This document shows, piece by piece, positions 1 to 10,837 of a DNA stretch of 32,495 nt. The first letter of the stretch is position 1. Each line of letters starts with the position of its first letter. The position numbers were made by a program, and so were the translations under genes. The stretch is from an uncultured Opitutia bacterium (GTDB lineage Bacteria; Verrucomicrobiota; Verrucomicrobiia; Opitutales; UBA953): positions 1-32,495 of the forward strand of contig CAIXHF010000008.1 of assembly GCA_903919185.1 (NCBI GenBank), read 5' to 3'. The notes beneath the pieces are model-generated. The model saw only the letters and a list, made by a program, of their open reading frames with translations. It did no database searches and had not been told where the DNA came from.

Positions 1-113
1 AGCGTGCCGCGGTTGTGCAGTTCGCGGGTGTCGAGCTGGGCGAGTTCGTCAGGGGCCTTTTCGGCAGCGAAGGCCGTCGCCGCGATGAGGAGCAGGGGAA
101 GAAGCGGTTTCAT
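1..113 (-). CDS. Partial secreted protein, probable BatC/BatE-like TPR protein (N-terminus only)
   Basis: Only the first 37 codons are inside the window; the gene continues beyond position 1. The N-terminus is a clear signal peptide: MKPLLPLLLIAATAFAA, followed by a mature start EKAPDELAQLD. Its ATG overlaps the TGA stop of the upstream VWA gene by 4 nt (ATGA, 110-113), so it is the next gene of the MoxR/Bat operon and is probably translationally coupled. In such operons the gene after the two VWA proteins often encodes a tetratricopeptide-repeat protein (BatC/BatE). That assignment is inferred from position and from the short helical-looking sequence after the signal peptide; too little is visible to confirm a TPR. 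Confidence 0.7.
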   Translation of the reverse strand, partial: MKPLLPLLLIAATAFAAEKAPDELAQLDTRELHNRGT

Positions 114-1120
114 CGGATGGATGTGCGGCGGGTGGATAGAAGCGATTCGAGAACAATCAAAGCGAGGGCCAGCGAAAGAAACCATTCTTCGCGCGGGACA
201 CCGCGTCGCGTCGCGCCCGTGCCATCGGTGCCCGCTTGGATGGCGAGGCGGAGGGCTTCCATCCCTTCCCCGGCTTGGCCGAGGCGCACGAAGCGCCCGC
301 TGGTAACTTCCGCGACCTTGGCGAGGGTTTCTTCATCCAGTCGGCTGCGAATCTCTTCACCGCTGGAGTCTTTGAGTGTGTCTGGCGAACCGAGCGCACT
401 GATCACGGTAATCGGGCCGCCCGCGGGCGTACCGACGCCGATGCTGTGGACCACCAACCCTTCGCGGGCGAGTTTCTTCGCCGCGTCGATGCCGCCAGCC
501 TCGAGGTCTTCCCCGTCGGTGAGCATTAAGACGAGCTTACGGTTACGGTTCTTGGCGAACGCCGCCTCGGCCTCCTCGAGGGCGCGGCCGATGTCCGTGC
601 CAGGCACCTGGATGCTCGATGTATCCGTCTCTTCCAGCGTGCGGAAGAACGCGTCATAGTCGCGGGTCAAGGGGCACTGGAGGAAGGCTTGGCCGGAGAA
701 AGCCACCAAGCCGACACTGCCAGTGCCCTTGCGGCGCACGAAGTTCGCAATGGAAGCTTTGGCCCGCGCGAGGCGGTTGGGCCGCATATCTGCGACGAGC
801 ATGGACTTCGAGACATCGAGCACGAAGACCACGTCTTCAGTGGTGGCGCGTTGCTCGGTGATTTCGACGCCCCAGCGCGGCCCGGCCAAGGCGAAGCCGA
901 TGAGGGCGATAGCCACGGTGACGGCGAGGTCTTTGCTGAAGCGGCGGGTCGTGGAGTAGCCAGCGGTAAGGCGACTTAGGAGGTGCTCGGCCGCAAAAGC
1001 CGCCAAGCCCTGCCGGCGGCGGTTTTCCGTCCAGCGCAGCCCAGCAAAGCCAGCGAGTGCGACGACAATGGCGACGGCGAGCAGCCAAGGGGTCTCAAAG
1101 TGGAAGTCGGCGAAGTCCAT
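110..1120 (-). CDS. VWA-domain membrane protein, BatB-like
   Basis: A 336-residue protein with two N-terminal membrane segments (about 11-28 and 65-80), a von Willebrand factor A domain from about 95 to 290, and a last hydrophobic segment near residues 313-328. The metal-ion-dependent adhesion site is intact: D102-V-S104-K-S106, a TDGED motif further on, and a conserved Thr region around LEETDTSS. This layout (TM-TM-VWA-TM) is that of BatB-type proteins of the Bat (aerotolerance) operon, thought to form a cell-envelope complex with BatA and to be acted on by a MoxR ATPase. The start is 3 nt after the stop of the upstream VWA gene, and the stop overlaps the next gene. The precise cellular role is not established even in studied relatives. 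Confidence 0.88.
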   Translation of the reverse strand: MDFADFHFETPWLLAVAIVVALAGFAGLRWTENRRRQGLAAFAAEHLLSRLTAGYSTTRRFSKDLAVTVAIALIGFALAGPRWGVEITEQRATTEDVVFVLDVSKSMLVADMRPNRLARAKASIANFVRRKGTGSVGLVAFSGQAFLQCPLTRDYDAFFRTLEETDTSSIQVPGTDIGRALEEAEAAFAKNRNRKLVLMLTDGEDLEAGGIDAAKKLAREGLVVHSIGVGTPAGGPITVISALGSPDTLKDSSGEEIRSRLDEETLAKVAEVTSGRFVRLGQAGEGMEALRLAIQAGTDGTGATRRGVPREEWFLSLALALIVLESLLSTRRTSIR

Positions 1121-1123
1121 GGA

Positions 1124-2167
1124 TCAGGGCGCGCGCGGGCGGTAGAGCCCGAGGAGGAGTTCGGCGAGGAGCAGGGCGAAGGCCGCAACGATCCAAGCGT
1201 AGCGGTGGCTCTCGAAGGTGACGCTCTCGCGGATTTTCACCTCAGTGCGTTCGAGTCGGTTGATTTCTTCGTAGACGCTGGATAGCTCGTCCTTGTCCAG
1301 GGCCCGGAAGAAGCGGCCGTTAGTCAACTTCGCCATCTTATCCAGCATTTCATAGTTAGCTGGGTTGATGGTCTGCATCGGGATCGTCTTGCCGAAGGGG
1401 TCGCGGATGAGCTTGCCGGTGCGGATATCGAACTGCGGCAGCACGGTGGGCTCATTCTTGCCTAGGCCGACCGTATACATGCGAATGCCGAGCGCCGCCG
1501 CGAGTTCGGCTGACGGCACCGGCAGGATCGCCTTGCTCATGTTATCGTCGCCGTCGGTGAGGAGAATGAGGACCTTGGAGTTCTTGCCCTTTAGGTTCTT
1601 CATCCGATCGAGCGCCATGGCCACGCCGTCACCAATCGCCGTGCCCGCTTCGCGGATGATGCCGATGTGCATGCGGTCCACACCCTTACTGACCCAGTCC
1701 CGGTTAATGGTAATCGGGCTGAGCAGGTAGGGCTTGCCGGAGAAGACCACGGCGCCGATGCGGTCATCAGTACGCTTCGCGATGAAATCCTGGATAACCG
1801 CGTAGCTCGCCTGCCAGCGGGTGACTTCTTCCCGCGGCGTGCTCATATCTAAAGCCATCATCGACCACGAAAGGTCAATCACGAGCATGATGTCCAAGCC
1901 CTCGGTTTCCCGTTCGATTTCCTTGCTGACGGTTCGGGGTCCCGCAATGGCGACGATGAGGGCCGCCACCGTGGCGAGACGCAAGAAGAGGCGTAGCGAG
2001 CCGGCCGCTTCGCGCACGGGTGAGGACACGGCGCGCAACAGGCCAACGTCGGGATAGAGTAGGGCCGCGGCTTGGCCAGATTTTCCACGCAACCACGCGT
2101 AGAGTGGGAGTAACGCAAGGAAGATCAGCACCCACGGGTGTTCGAATTCGAAGCCAAGTTCGTTCAT
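1124..2167 (-). CDS. VWA-domain membrane protein, BatA-like
   Basis: A 347-residue protein starting with the EFEHPWVL-type N-terminus usual in BatA/BatB proteins, with membrane segments at about 12-24 and 58-76, a VWA domain from about 92 to 300, and a C-terminal membrane segment at about 325-342. The MIDAS motif is D98-L-S100-W-S102, followed by LLTDGDDN. It is paralogous to the following gene. The ATG overlaps the stop of the upstream DUF4381-like gene by 4 nt (ATGA at 2164-2167). It probably sits in the cytoplasmic membrane and works with the MoxR ATPase encoded at the head of the operon. Function is inferred from family and operon context. Confidence 0.88.
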   Translation of the reverse strand: MNELGFEFEHPWVLIFLALLPLYAWLRGKSGQAAALLYPDVGLLRAVSSPVREAAGSLRLFLRLATVAALIVAIAGPRTVSKEIERETEGLDIMLVIDLSWSMMALDMSTPREEVTRWQASYAVIQDFIAKRTDDRIGAVVFSGKPYLLSPITINRDWVSKGVDRMHIGIIREAGTAIGDGVAMALDRMKNLKGKNSKVLILLTDGDDNMSKAILPVPSAELAAALGIRMYTVGLGKNEPTVLPQFDIRTGKLIRDPFGKTIPMQTINPANYEMLDKMAKLTNGRFFRALDKDELSSVYEEINRLERTEVKIRESVTFESHRYAWIVAAFALLLAELLLGLYRPRAP

Positions 2168-2682
2168 GGACGGGGCGGGGCTTGAGTGGTGAAGGCGCGG
2201 CGCGAGGCTTCGACGCGGTGGACCGCTTCGCGCACCTGCGCGATGAGGATGTCAGGGGCCGCGGTCGCGCCCGCGAATTTCGCGAGGTCCGCGGTCTGTA
2301 AAGCGGTCAGCAAAAGACTTTGGGCTGGCAGGTAAAGCGGCAGGGTTTCCAGCCGGGCGGCGAGTTCCTGCGTTGAGAGGCTAGCGGCGAGTTGCCCATC
2401 GGTCGCCGCGAGGAAGTCCCGGAGGCCATGCGACACCAGCGCGGCGGCGGCGGGCCCGGCGGTGCGGGCGGCTTGTTGCAAGGTTTCTTCAAGAACCTGC
2501 TGTGCGGAGGTCAGCGGCGGCCGCTGGCGCCGGCGGCGGGCGACTTCCAGCAGCCCGAGGGTGATGATTAAGGCGAGGCCGAAGGCAACGGCGCCCCAAT
2601 AGGATTCCCACCAGCCTGGTGGAATCGGGGCGCGCGGTCCTTGCAGCACCAGCGGGGTATCGTCGGCGGCGAGGAAAATCAT
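2164..2682 (-). CDS. DUF4381-like single-pass membrane protein of the MoxR/Bat operon
   Basis: A 172-residue protein with a short periplasmic N-terminal stretch ending in PIPPGWWESYWG, one membrane segment (about 30-47), a basic stop-transfer RRRRQR, and an alanine-rich helical cytoplasmic tail. The Pro-Trp-Trp motif just before the membrane segment is typical of DUF4381 proteins, which occur between the DUF58 gene and the first VWA gene in many MoxR operons. It overlaps both neighbours by 4 nt (2679-2682 and 2164-2167), so translation is probably coupled along the operon. Its biochemical role is unknown; it may be an accessory membrane anchor of the VWA complex. Confidence 0.75.
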   Translation of the reverse strand: MIFLAADDTPLVLQGPRAPIPPGWWESYWGAVAFGLALIITLGLLEVARRRRQRPPLTSAQQVLEETLQQAARTAGPAAAALVSHGLRDFLAATDGQLAASLSTQELAARLETLPLYLPAQSLLLTALQTADLAKFAGATAAPDILIAQVREAVHRVEASRRAFTTQAPPRP

Positions 2683-3584
2683 CGACGGCGGCGACGCTCA
2701 AAGAAGCGGCTTAAGGTAGGAGCGACCGAGGCCTCGGCATCGAGGCGGACAACATCAACGCCGGCCCGGCCGAGGGCGGCACCAGTGGCGGCGAGCCGGG
2801 CTTGGGCGGCCGCGGTGAAGCGGGCGCGGAGGCTGGCCGAACTGGTATCGACCTCGCGGATCTCGCCGGTTTCGGCGTCTTCTAAGGCGACAATGCCGAC
2901 GTCAGGTAGGATGTATTCGCGTTCGTCGACGAGTTGCACGCAAGCGGTGTCATGGCGGGCGTTAAGCTCGCCGACGGCGGCGGCCATGGCGTCTTCGCCC
3001 TCGGGGCCAGCAAGGAAGTCGGAAACGACGAAGACCATCGCCCGGCGCTTGAGGGCGCGGGCGAGGCGGCGCATCGGCGTGGCGAAAGCGGTTCGTTTGG
3101 CGAGCGGTGGGTGGTCGAGGACATCGCGGATGAGGCGCAGGACATGGCGGCGACCCTTCTTGGCGGGAATCCAGAGTTCTTCGCGGTCGGTGAAGAGCAG
3201 CAGCCCGACCTTATCGCCGGCCTTAAGTGCGGAGACTGCGAGCGCGGCGGCTACTTCCGCGGCACGTTCGCGTAAGGTCCCGCGGCCGGAGCCGAAGCCG
3301 GCGGAGCCAGAGATATCGACCGCGAGCACCATCGTCAGTTCGCGTTCCTCGCGGTAGAGGCGGATGAATGGCTTGCCGGTGCGGGCGGTGACATTCCAGT
3401 CGAGCGCGCGTACGTCGTCGCCGGGCACATATTCGCGGAGCTCTTCGAAGTCGGTACCGCGACCCTTGTAGCGCGAGAGGTAGGCGCCCACCATCGCGTC
3501 GTTGACCATGCGCATAGCCACAATCTCGACGCGCTGGGCGCGGCGGAGAGTGTCCTGGGCGGAAGTCGGGACGACGGGGTCCAC
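2679..3584 (-). CDS. DUF58 domain protein
   Basis: A 301-residue cytoplasmic protein. The DUF58 core lies near residues 45-110 (GRGTDFEELREYVPGDDVR, then DWNVTARTGKP and an LYREERE-type segment), followed by a VWA-like fold beginning with AVDISGS, in which D-x-S-x-S is present (DISGS). DUF58 proteins accompany MoxR ATPases in nearly all MoxR/Bat operons, but their activity is not defined. The start is a GTG at 3582-3584, 21 nt after the MoxR stop; the ARTGKPFIR region and overall length of about 300 residues fit the family. The stop overlaps the DUF4381-like ATG. Confidence 0.88.
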   Translation of the reverse strand: MDPVVPTSAQDTLRRAQRVEIVAMRMVNDAMVGAYLSRYKGRGTDFEELREYVPGDDVRALDWNVTARTGKPFIRLYREERELTMVLAVDISGSAGFGSGRGTLRERAAEVAAALAVSALKAGDKVGLLLFTDREELWIPAKKGRRHVLRLIRDVLDHPPLAKRTAFATPMRRLARALKRRAMVFVVSDFLAGPEGEDAMAAAVGELNARHDTACVQLVDEREYILPDVGIVALEDAETGEIREVDTSSASLRARFTAAAQARLAATGAALGRAGVDVVRLDAEASVAPTLSRFFERRRRR

Positions 3585-3605
3585 GGGGCGTGGGCGGCGG
3601 GCGGA

Positions 3606-4574
3606 TTAAGGAACCTTCACCGCGTCGAGTACGCGGCGGACGATGGCGTCAGCGTCGACGCCTTCGGCGTCCGCTTCATAGGTGAGGATGAGGCGGTGAC
3701 GGAGCACGTCGGGCGCGATGTCCTTAATGTCCTGGGGGGTGACGTGGTCGCGGCCCTGCAGGAAGGCCCAGGCCTTGGCGGCGAGGGTGAGGTTGATGGT
3801 CGCGCGCGGGGAGGCGCCGAACTGCACGAGCTTCTTTAGGTCTGGCCCGCCTTCGTGGTGACCGCGGGTGGCGAGCACGAGTGAGACGATGTAGTCACGC
3901 ACGGGGTCGGCGACATGGATGGCGTCGACGGCCTGGCGGGCTTCCATGATTTCCTGTTGGGAGATGACCGGGCTGACGTCGAGCTTCGGCGAAGTGGTCG
4001 CCATCGCATCGAGAATCTTGCGCTCTTCATCGCGGGTCGGGTAGCCGATGTTCAGCTTCAGCATGAAACGGTCGACCTGCGCTTCGGGCAGCGGGTAGGT
4101 ACCCTCTTGGTCGATTGGGTTCTGCGTGGCGAGGACGAGGAACGGCGTCGGCAGGCGGTGGGTTTCACCACCGAGCGTGACTTGGCGCTCCTGCATCGCT
4201 TCGAGCAAGGCCGATTGCACCTTGGCGGGCGCGCGGTTGATTTCGTCGGCGAGGATGAAGTTCGCGAAGATCGGGCCCTTCTTGACGCTGTATTCGCCAG
4301 ACTTTGGGTCGTAGATCAGCGTGCCGACGATGTCGGCAGGCAGGAGGTCGGGCGTGAACTGAATGCGCGCGAAGTTGGCTTGGACGGTTTGGGCGAGCGT
4401 GCGGACCGAGAGCGTCTTGGCGAGGCCAGGGACGCCTTCGAGGAGGACGTGGCCATTGCCGAGGAGGCCGATGAGTAGGCGGTCGATCAGGTATTGCTGG
4501 CCGACGACGACGCGGGCGACCTGTTCACGGAGTCGCGGCACCCAAGTGCCGGCGGCGTTGATGGTGTTAGACAT
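3606..4574 (-). CDS. MoxR-family AAA+ ATPase
   Basis: A 322-residue AAA+ protein of the MoxR class. Walker A is GVPGLAKT (residues 47-54), Walker B is ILADE (107-111) followed by the MoxR signature INRAPAKVQSALLEAM, and sensor 1 lies in LATQNPIDQEGTYPLPEAQVDRF. The C-terminal helical lid carries GASPRATINL, the sensor 2 region. MoxR ATPases act as chaperones that help assemble or activate VWA-domain partners; the partners here would be the products of the following genes. It is the first gene of the operon, 103 nt downstream of pyrG. Its leader is C-rich (CCCCACCCCC directly before ATG) without a Shine-Dalgarno sequence. Confidence 0.95.
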   Translation of the reverse strand: MSNTINAAGTWVPRLREQVARVVVGQQYLIDRLLIGLLGNGHVLLEGVPGLAKTLSVRTLAQTVQANFARIQFTPDLLPADIVGTLIYDPKSGEYSVKKGPIFANFILADEINRAPAKVQSALLEAMQERQVTLGGETHRLPTPFLVLATQNPIDQEGTYPLPEAQVDRFMLKLNIGYPTRDEERKILDAMATTSPKLDVSPVISQQEIMEARQAVDAIHVADPVRDYIVSLVLATRGHHEGGPDLKKLVQFGASPRATINLTLAAKAWAFLQGRDHVTPQDIKDIAPDVLRHRLILTYEADAEGVDADAIVRRVLDAVKVP

Positions 4575-4644
4575 GGGGGTGGGGTTAAAAGGTGGGGTGG
4601 CGCCAAAACTGCGCGCCGCGGTTCTCCGCTCACTACTGACCTGA

Positions 4645-4663
4645 CAGCGTCCAGCGGACCCTG
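4645..4663. other. Short imperfect hairpin in the pyrG-moxR intergenic region
   Basis: Eight-base arms (CAGCGTCC and GGACCCTG) can pair with one mismatch around the loop AGC. No T-tract follows on the minus strand, so it is not a convincing terminator for pyrG; it could be a weak pause or processing site ahead of the moxR operon. The rest of 4575-4677 shows no other clear signal. Confidence 0.3.
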
Positions 4664-4677
4664 CTTCGTCTATCTAC

Positions 4678-6563
<1,886 letters not shown>

Positions 6564-7235
6564 ATGCCTGCAAGTTCCTGTTGCTCCTGCTGTCGTCCCT
6601 CCTCAATCGGGAAGAAGGTCGTCATGGCCCTTTCTGGCCTCGTCCTCGCTGGCTTCGTCCTCGGCCACATGTCGGGCAACCTCCTGATGTTCAAGGGCCC
6701 TAAGGCTATCAACGATTATGCGACCTGGTTGCACGCCAACCCCGGCCTCCTCTGGGGCGCGCGTATCGTGCTGATCCTCAGCACTATCGCTCATATTTGG
6801 GCCGGCATCCTATTGACCTTGGAAAACCGCGCCGCCCGCGAGGGTGGTCCGTCCGTTGACGCGACCCGCCGGGCCAGCCTGTCTTCCCGCACGATGCCCT
6901 ATTCGGGTGTCGTGATCTTGGCTTTTCTGATCTTCCACCTTCTTCACTTCACCTTCCGGCAGATTGCCCTCGGTGGCGTCGATTTCGGGGACAACGTTTA
7001 TAAGATGGTTATTGCTGGCTTCGCCCAACCGGCCGTGGCCGTTTTCTACATCGTTAGCATGATTCTGCTCTGCCTGCACCTAAGCCATGGTATCAGCAGC
7101 GTCTTCCAGACTCTCGGCCTGCGCAATGAGCGCTGGCGCTCCCGCCTCGATTGCGTCGCCAGCCTCTACGCTTGGCTTGTCGCCCTTGGCTTCATCTCCA
7201 TCCCTCTCGCCGTCCTCTCCGGCTACCTGAAGTAA
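6564..7235 (+). CDS. sdhC: Succinate dehydrogenase cytochrome b558 subunit
   Basis: A 223-residue membrane protein of the single-subunit, five-helix SdhC (b558) type found with fumarate reductase-like SdhA/SdhB in Bacteroidota, Bacillota and PVC bacteria. Hydrophobic segments are near 21-41, 66-87, 112-132, 152-175 and 198-220. Candidate haem-ligand histidines are H35 (GHMSGNL), H77, H125/H128 and H172/H175. It anchors the SdhAB catalytic subunits and passes electrons to quinone. The start at 6564 is chosen because the SSIGKK-x-x-MALSG segment, conserved near the N-terminus of this family, begins about a dozen residues in. sdhA follows 4 nt after the stop. Confidence 0.95.
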   Translation: MPASSCCSCCRPSSIGKKVVMALSGLVLAGFVLGHMSGNLLMFKGPKAINDYATWLHANPGLLWGARIVLILSTIAHIWAGILLTLENRAAREGGPSVDATRRASLSSRTMPYSGVVILAFLIFHLLHFTFRQIALGGVDFGDNVYKMVIAGFAQPAVAVFYIVSMILLCLHLSHGISSVFQTLGLRNERWRSRLDCVASLYAWLVALGFISIPLAVLSGYLK

Positions 7236-7239
7236 GTCC

Positions 7240-9168
7240 ATGAAACTCGACCCGAAGACTCCCGCCGGCCCGCTGGCCGATAAGTGGAACAACCATAAGG
7301 CGAAGCTCCGCCTGGTGAACCCGGCCAACCGCCGGAAGTACCACATCATCGTGGTCGGCTCTGGCCTCGCGGGCTCCGCCGCCGCCGCTTCCTTCGCTGA
7401 AATGGGCTATGAGGTTTCCTGTTTCTGCTACCAGGATAGCCCGCGCCGCGCGCACTCGATCGCCGCGCAGGGTGGCATCAACGCCGCCAAGAATTATCAG
7501 AACGACGGCGATAGCGTCCGCCGCCTTTTCCAGGACACCATCAAGGGGGGCGATTACCGCGCCCGCGAAGCGAATGTCTACCGCCTCGCGCAGGTCTCCA
7601 CGAACATCATCGACCAGTGCGTCGCTCAGGGCGTGCCGTTCGCTCGTGAATACGGCGGCTTACTGGCCAACCGCTCCTTCGGTGGTGCGCAAGTTTCCCG
7701 TACCTTCTACGCCCGCGGCCAGACGGGTCAGCAGCTCCTCATCGGGGCGTACTCCGCGCTCTCCCGGCAGATCGGCCTCGGCACGGTGAAGATGTATACG
7801 CGCCATGAGATGCTCGACCTCGTCCTCGTTGACGGTAAGGCCAAGGGCATCGTCACGCGCGACCTCGTCACGGGCGCGGTCGAAGCTTGGTCCTCCGATG
7901 TCGTGGTCGTCTGCACCGGCGGCTACGGAAATGTCTTCTACCTCTCCACCAACGCCCAAGGTTGCAACGTCACCGCGACGTTCCGTGCCCACCGCCGCGG
8001 CGCCGGTTTCGCGAATCCTTGCTACACGCAGATTCACCCGACCTGCATCCCCGTCCATGGCGAAGACCAGTCCAAGCTCACCTTGATGTCTGAGTCGCTT
8101 CGTAACGACGGCCGCGTCTGGGTGCCCAAGAACAAGGCCGACTGCGCCAAGCCCGCTTCCGAGGTCCCTGAAGAAGCCCGCGATTACTTCCTCGAACGCA
8201 AGTACCCGAGCTACGGAAATCTCGCCCCGCGTGATATCGCTTCGCGCGCCGCTAAGGAAGTCTGCGACGAAGGCCGCGGTGTCGGCCAGCTGGTGGACGG
8301 TCAGCGGCTCGGTGTTTATCTCGATTTCTCTGCGGCCATCAAGCGCCTCGGCGAAGCGGAAGTCCGTGCACGCTACGGCAACTTGTTTGATATGTACGCG
8401 AATATCACCGGCGAGAACGCGTATCGCCAACCGATGCGTATCTTCCCGGCGGTGCACTATACGATGGGCGGCCTCTGGGTGGACTACAACCTGCAGTCCA
8501 ACGTCCCCGGACTCTTCGTCGGCGGCGAAGCGAACTTCTCTGACCACGGAGCCAACCGCCTCGGCGCTTCTGCACTCATGCAGGGCTTGGCCGACGGCTA
8601 TTTCGTCCTGCCTTACACGGTGACCGATTACCTCGCCGGCGAGAAGTCGGGGAGCCGCCCCGCCCAGGATGCGCCAGAATTCCAGGCGGTCGTCAAAGAC
8701 GTCAACGCCCGCGTGGCCAAACTCCTCTCGATCAATGGCACGAAGTCCCCGCGCTACTACCACAAGGCGCTCGGCAAAATCACTTGGGGGCAGTGCGGCA
8801 TGGCCCGCGACAAGGCTGGCCTCGAGCAGGCTATCCGCGACCTGCAGGCCCTCCGCGACGATTTCTGGAAGAACGTGAAGGTCGTCGGCTCCGGTGAGGC
8901 CCTCGCCCCTGAACTCGAACGCGCGGGTCGCGTGGCCGACTTCCTCGACTTCGGCATCATGATGTGCCTCGACGCCCTCACGCGCGAAGAATCCTGCGGA
9001 GGTCACTTCCGCACGGAGTATCAGGACGCCGGCGAAGCCAAGCGCGATGATGCTGCCTTTGCCCACGCGGCCGTCTGGGAATGGCAGGGCGATGGTCAGC
9101 TGCCGGCCCGCCACATCGAACCCCTCGTTTACGAGGAGACCCAACTCTCCACCCGCTCTTACAAGTAA
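7240..9168 (+). CDS. sdhA: Succinate dehydrogenase / fumarate reductase flavoprotein subunit
   Basis: A 642-residue flavoprotein oxidising succinate to fumarate in the TCA cycle, bound to the inner face of the membrane through SdhBC. It shows the FAD-binding [12 protein letters not shown] (38-49), the His for covalent FAD (H72 in [11 protein letters not shown]), the substrate site HPTCIP, the catalytic Arg in [10 protein letters not shown], and the C-terminal FAD contacts HYTMGG and [16 protein letters not shown]. The length fits the roughly 640-residue SdhA that partners single-subunit SdhC proteins. It starts 4 nt after sdhC and stops 5 nt before sdhB, so the three genes are one operon. Confidence 0.98.
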   Translation: MKLDPKTPAGPLADKWNNHKAKLRLVNPANRRKYHIIVVGSGLAGSAAAASFAEMGYEVSCFCYQDSPRRAHSIAAQGGINAAKNYQNDGDSVRRLFQDTIKGGDYRAREANVYRLAQVSTNIIDQCVAQGVPFAREYGGLLANRSFGGAQVSRTFYARGQTGQQLLIGAYSALSRQIGLGTVKMYTRHEMLDLVLVDGKAKGIVTRDLVTGAVEAWSSDVVVVCTGGYGNVFYLSTNAQGCNVTATFRAHRRGAGFANPCYTQIHPTCIPVHGEDQSKLTLMSESLRNDGRVWVPKNKADCAKPASEVPEEARDYFLERKYPSYGNLAPRDIASRAAKEVCDEGRGVGQLVDGQRLGVYLDFSAAIKRLGEAEVRARYGNLFDMYANITGENAYRQPMRIFPAVHYTMGGLWVDYNLQSNVPGLFVGGEANFSDHGANRLGASALMQGLADGYFVLPYTVTDYLAGEKSGSRPAQDAPEFQAVVKDVNARVAKLLSINGTKSPRYYHKALGKITWGQCGMARDKAGLEQAIRDLQALRDDFWKNVKVVGSGEALAPELERAGRVADFLDFGIMMCLDALTREESCGGHFRTEYQDAGEAKRDDAAFAHAAVWEWQGDGQLPARHIEPLVYEETQLSTRSYK

Positions 9169-9173
9169 TCACC

Positions 9174-9983
9174 ATGGTCCAGGACAACGGAAAAGAACCC
9201 ACCCTCGCGCTCAAACTGCGCGTCTGGCGCCAGCGCCGCGGGCAACCCGGCGCCTTCGAAGAGCACGCCCTCCCGGCCGTGCCGACTTCGGCCTCGTTCC
9301 TCGAGATGATGGATATGCTCAACGAGCAGCTCATCAAGGCAGGCAAGGACACCTTCGCCTTCGACCACGATTGCCGTGAAGGTATCTGTGGGATGTGCTC
9401 GATGACGATTAACGGCATGCCCCACGGCCCGATTCCAGGCGTGACGACTTGCCAACTGCACATGCGCAACTTCCGCGATGGCGAGACGATCACCGTCGAG
9501 CCGTGGCGCGCCCGCGCCTTCCCGGTGCTCAAGGACTTGGCCGTCGACCGTTCCGCTTTCGATAAGGTCATCCAGTCTGGCGGCTTCATCACCGTCCGCA
9601 CCGGCTCCGCCCCCGAAGCCAACAACATCCCGGTACCCAAGCCCATCGCCGATGAGGCGATGGACGCCGCTGAGTGCATCGGTTGCGGGGCTTGCGTCGC
9701 CTCCTGTAAGAATGGTTCCGCGATGCTCTTCGTCGGTGCCAAGATCAACCACCTCAACATTCTCCCGCAAGGTCAGGCGGAGCGCGACCGCCGCACCCTC
9801 GCCATGGTGAAGACCATGGACGACGCGGGTTTCGGCAACTGCACCAATTATGGCGAGTGCCAGGCGCATTGTCCGAAGAGCATCACGCTCGACGTCATCG
9901 CCAAGCTGAACCGCGACTACCTCCGAGCCCGCGTGAAGGAGTTCTTCTCTTCCACGGGTAAGCCTTCCAAGGGCGGAGACTAA
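9174..9983 (+). CDS. sdhB: Succinate dehydrogenase / fumarate reductase iron-sulfur subunit
   Basis: A 269-residue iron-sulfur protein carrying electrons from SdhA to the haem/quinone subunit. The [2Fe-2S] ligands are C67, C72, C75 and C93 (CREGICGMC, then C in VTTCQLH). The C-terminal ferredoxin part has C168-x2-C171-x2-C174-x3-C178 ([11 protein letters not shown]) and C223, C229, C233, for the [4Fe-4S] and [3Fe-4S] clusters. The start is the ATG at 9174, 5 nt after the sdhA stop; an in-frame upstream extension to 9081 would run into sdhA. The gene is followed by a strong terminator. Confidence 0.97.
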   Translation: MVQDNGKEPTLALKLRVWRQRRGQPGAFEEHALPAVPTSASFLEMMDMLNEQLIKAGKDTFAFDHDCREGICGMCSMTINGMPHGPIPGVTTCQLHMRNFRDGETITVEPWRARAFPVLKDLAVDRSAFDKVIQSGGFITVRTGSAPEANNIPVPKPIADEAMDAAECIGCGACVASCKNGSAMLFVGAKINHLNILPQGQAERDRRTLAMVKTMDDAGFGNCTNYGECQAHCPKSITLDVIAKLNRDYLRARVKEFFSSTGKPSKGGD

Positions 9984-9990
9984 AAAGGCC

Positions 9991-10006
9991 GAGCCCCGGT
10001 GGGCTC
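9991..10006 (+). other. Small hairpin after sdhB
   Basis: GAGCCC and GGGCTC pair perfectly around the loop CGGT, directly upstream of the main terminator. It may help stop or stabilise the sdhCAB transcript. It lacks its own T-tract. Confidence 0.4.
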
Positions 10007-10017
10007 ACCGCCCAAAG

Positions 10018-10046
10018 AAAAGGGACGTCCAGTGGACGTCCCTTTT
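10018..10046. terminator. Bidirectional rho-independent terminator between sdhB and the DUF4956 gene
   Basis: A perfect 13-bp inverted repeat (AAAAGGGACGTCC with its complement) around the loop AGT. It gives GC-rich stems followed by TTTT on both strands. It ends sdhCAB on the plus strand and the convergent CotH/VTC/DUF4956 operon on the minus strand, whose last stop lies 21 nt away. Confidence 0.88.
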
Positions 10047-10066
10047 GCTTACTAATCCTCGCAACC

Positions 10067-10816
10067 TTAGTCGCTGTCTTGGGCGACCTGGTCGTTCGCC
10101 TTGGTGATGAGCACGCGGTTGTTGCCGTTGGCCATCTGCAGGGCGTTCGTGAAGAGATTGAGCTCGGCGGCGTCGTTGAGCGTGATGTCGTAGACGAGCT
10201 CGGTCATCATGCCGGCCTGGATAGTTTCGGCCGAGATCAGCTCATGGCTGAGGGCGAACTGCTTGAACGGTTCGGCGAAGGCTTGGTCGTAGTTCAGGTC
10301 ATTGCCGACGCGGATGCGGAGGACGTGCGAGCCGCGCTTGCTGCCGAAGATCGTGATGGTCCCGAGGACGTAGATGACGGCGCAGACGAGCGGCACAGTG
10401 ATAAGGGCCAATTCGTATTGGCGCGCCCCGACGGCCAAGCCAGTTGCCATGGCGAGGAAGATAAAGCCGATGTCGCGCGCCTGCGAGACGGTCCGGCGGA
10501 AGCGGATGATGGAAAAGGCGGCAAACATACCGAAGGCCGTCTCCTTGTTGCCGTGCACGACCATGATTACCATGGTCACGACCGTGCCGAGAATGATGAG
10601 GGTATTAACGTAGTCCTGTGAATACTTCGTGCCGCGGTAAGTGATTTTATAGAGCAGCGCGATCAGGCTGTTCAGGACGAAGCTGAAGAGGATGGCGAAA
10701 ACGATCTCTTTTAGGCCAGGGTGCTGCAGTTGCGCACCAGGGGCGAAGAGGGCGTCAAGGATGCCGTCACTATCGGTGACGGTTTGGGCCTGGGCGGCGA
10801 AGAGGGGGAGGTGCAT
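10067..10816 (-). CDS. DUF4956 polytopic membrane protein
   Basis: A 249-residue protein with about four membrane segments between residues 35 and 155, followed by a soluble alpha/beta domain of about 90 residues. The conserved segment FGMFAAFSIIRFRRTVSQARDIG is shortened here to its key part: SIIRFRR followed by ARDIG, the hallmark of DUF4956. The function is unknown. DUF4956 genes repeatedly neighbour VTC-domain polyphosphate polymerase and CotH kinase genes, as here, so a membrane partner of these enzymes is plausible. The ATG at 10816 is preferred over a TTG at 10831; both give a short gap to the VTC gene. Confidence 0.85.
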   Translation of the reverse strand: MHLPLFAAQAQTVTDSDGILDALFAPGAQLQHPGLKEIVFAILFSFVLNSLIALLYKITYRGTKYSQDYVNTLIILGTVVTMVIMVVHGNKETAFGMFAAFSIIRFRRTVSQARDIGFIFLAMATGLAVGARQYELALITVPLVCAVIYVLGTITIFGSKRGSHVLRIRVGNDLNYDQAFAEPFKQFALSHELISAETIQAGMMTELVYDITLNDAAELNLFTNALQMANGNNRVLITKANDQVAQDSD

Positions 10817-10837
10817 GGTAAGGGAGGGCAAAGGGGG

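Noticed and set aside
7660-9144. Long open frame on the minus strand (494 codons) inside sdhA
   Set aside because: It is fully antisense to a clearly recognisable SdhA with all cofactor motifs; the frame is open because of GC-rich codon bias and its translation shows no domain.
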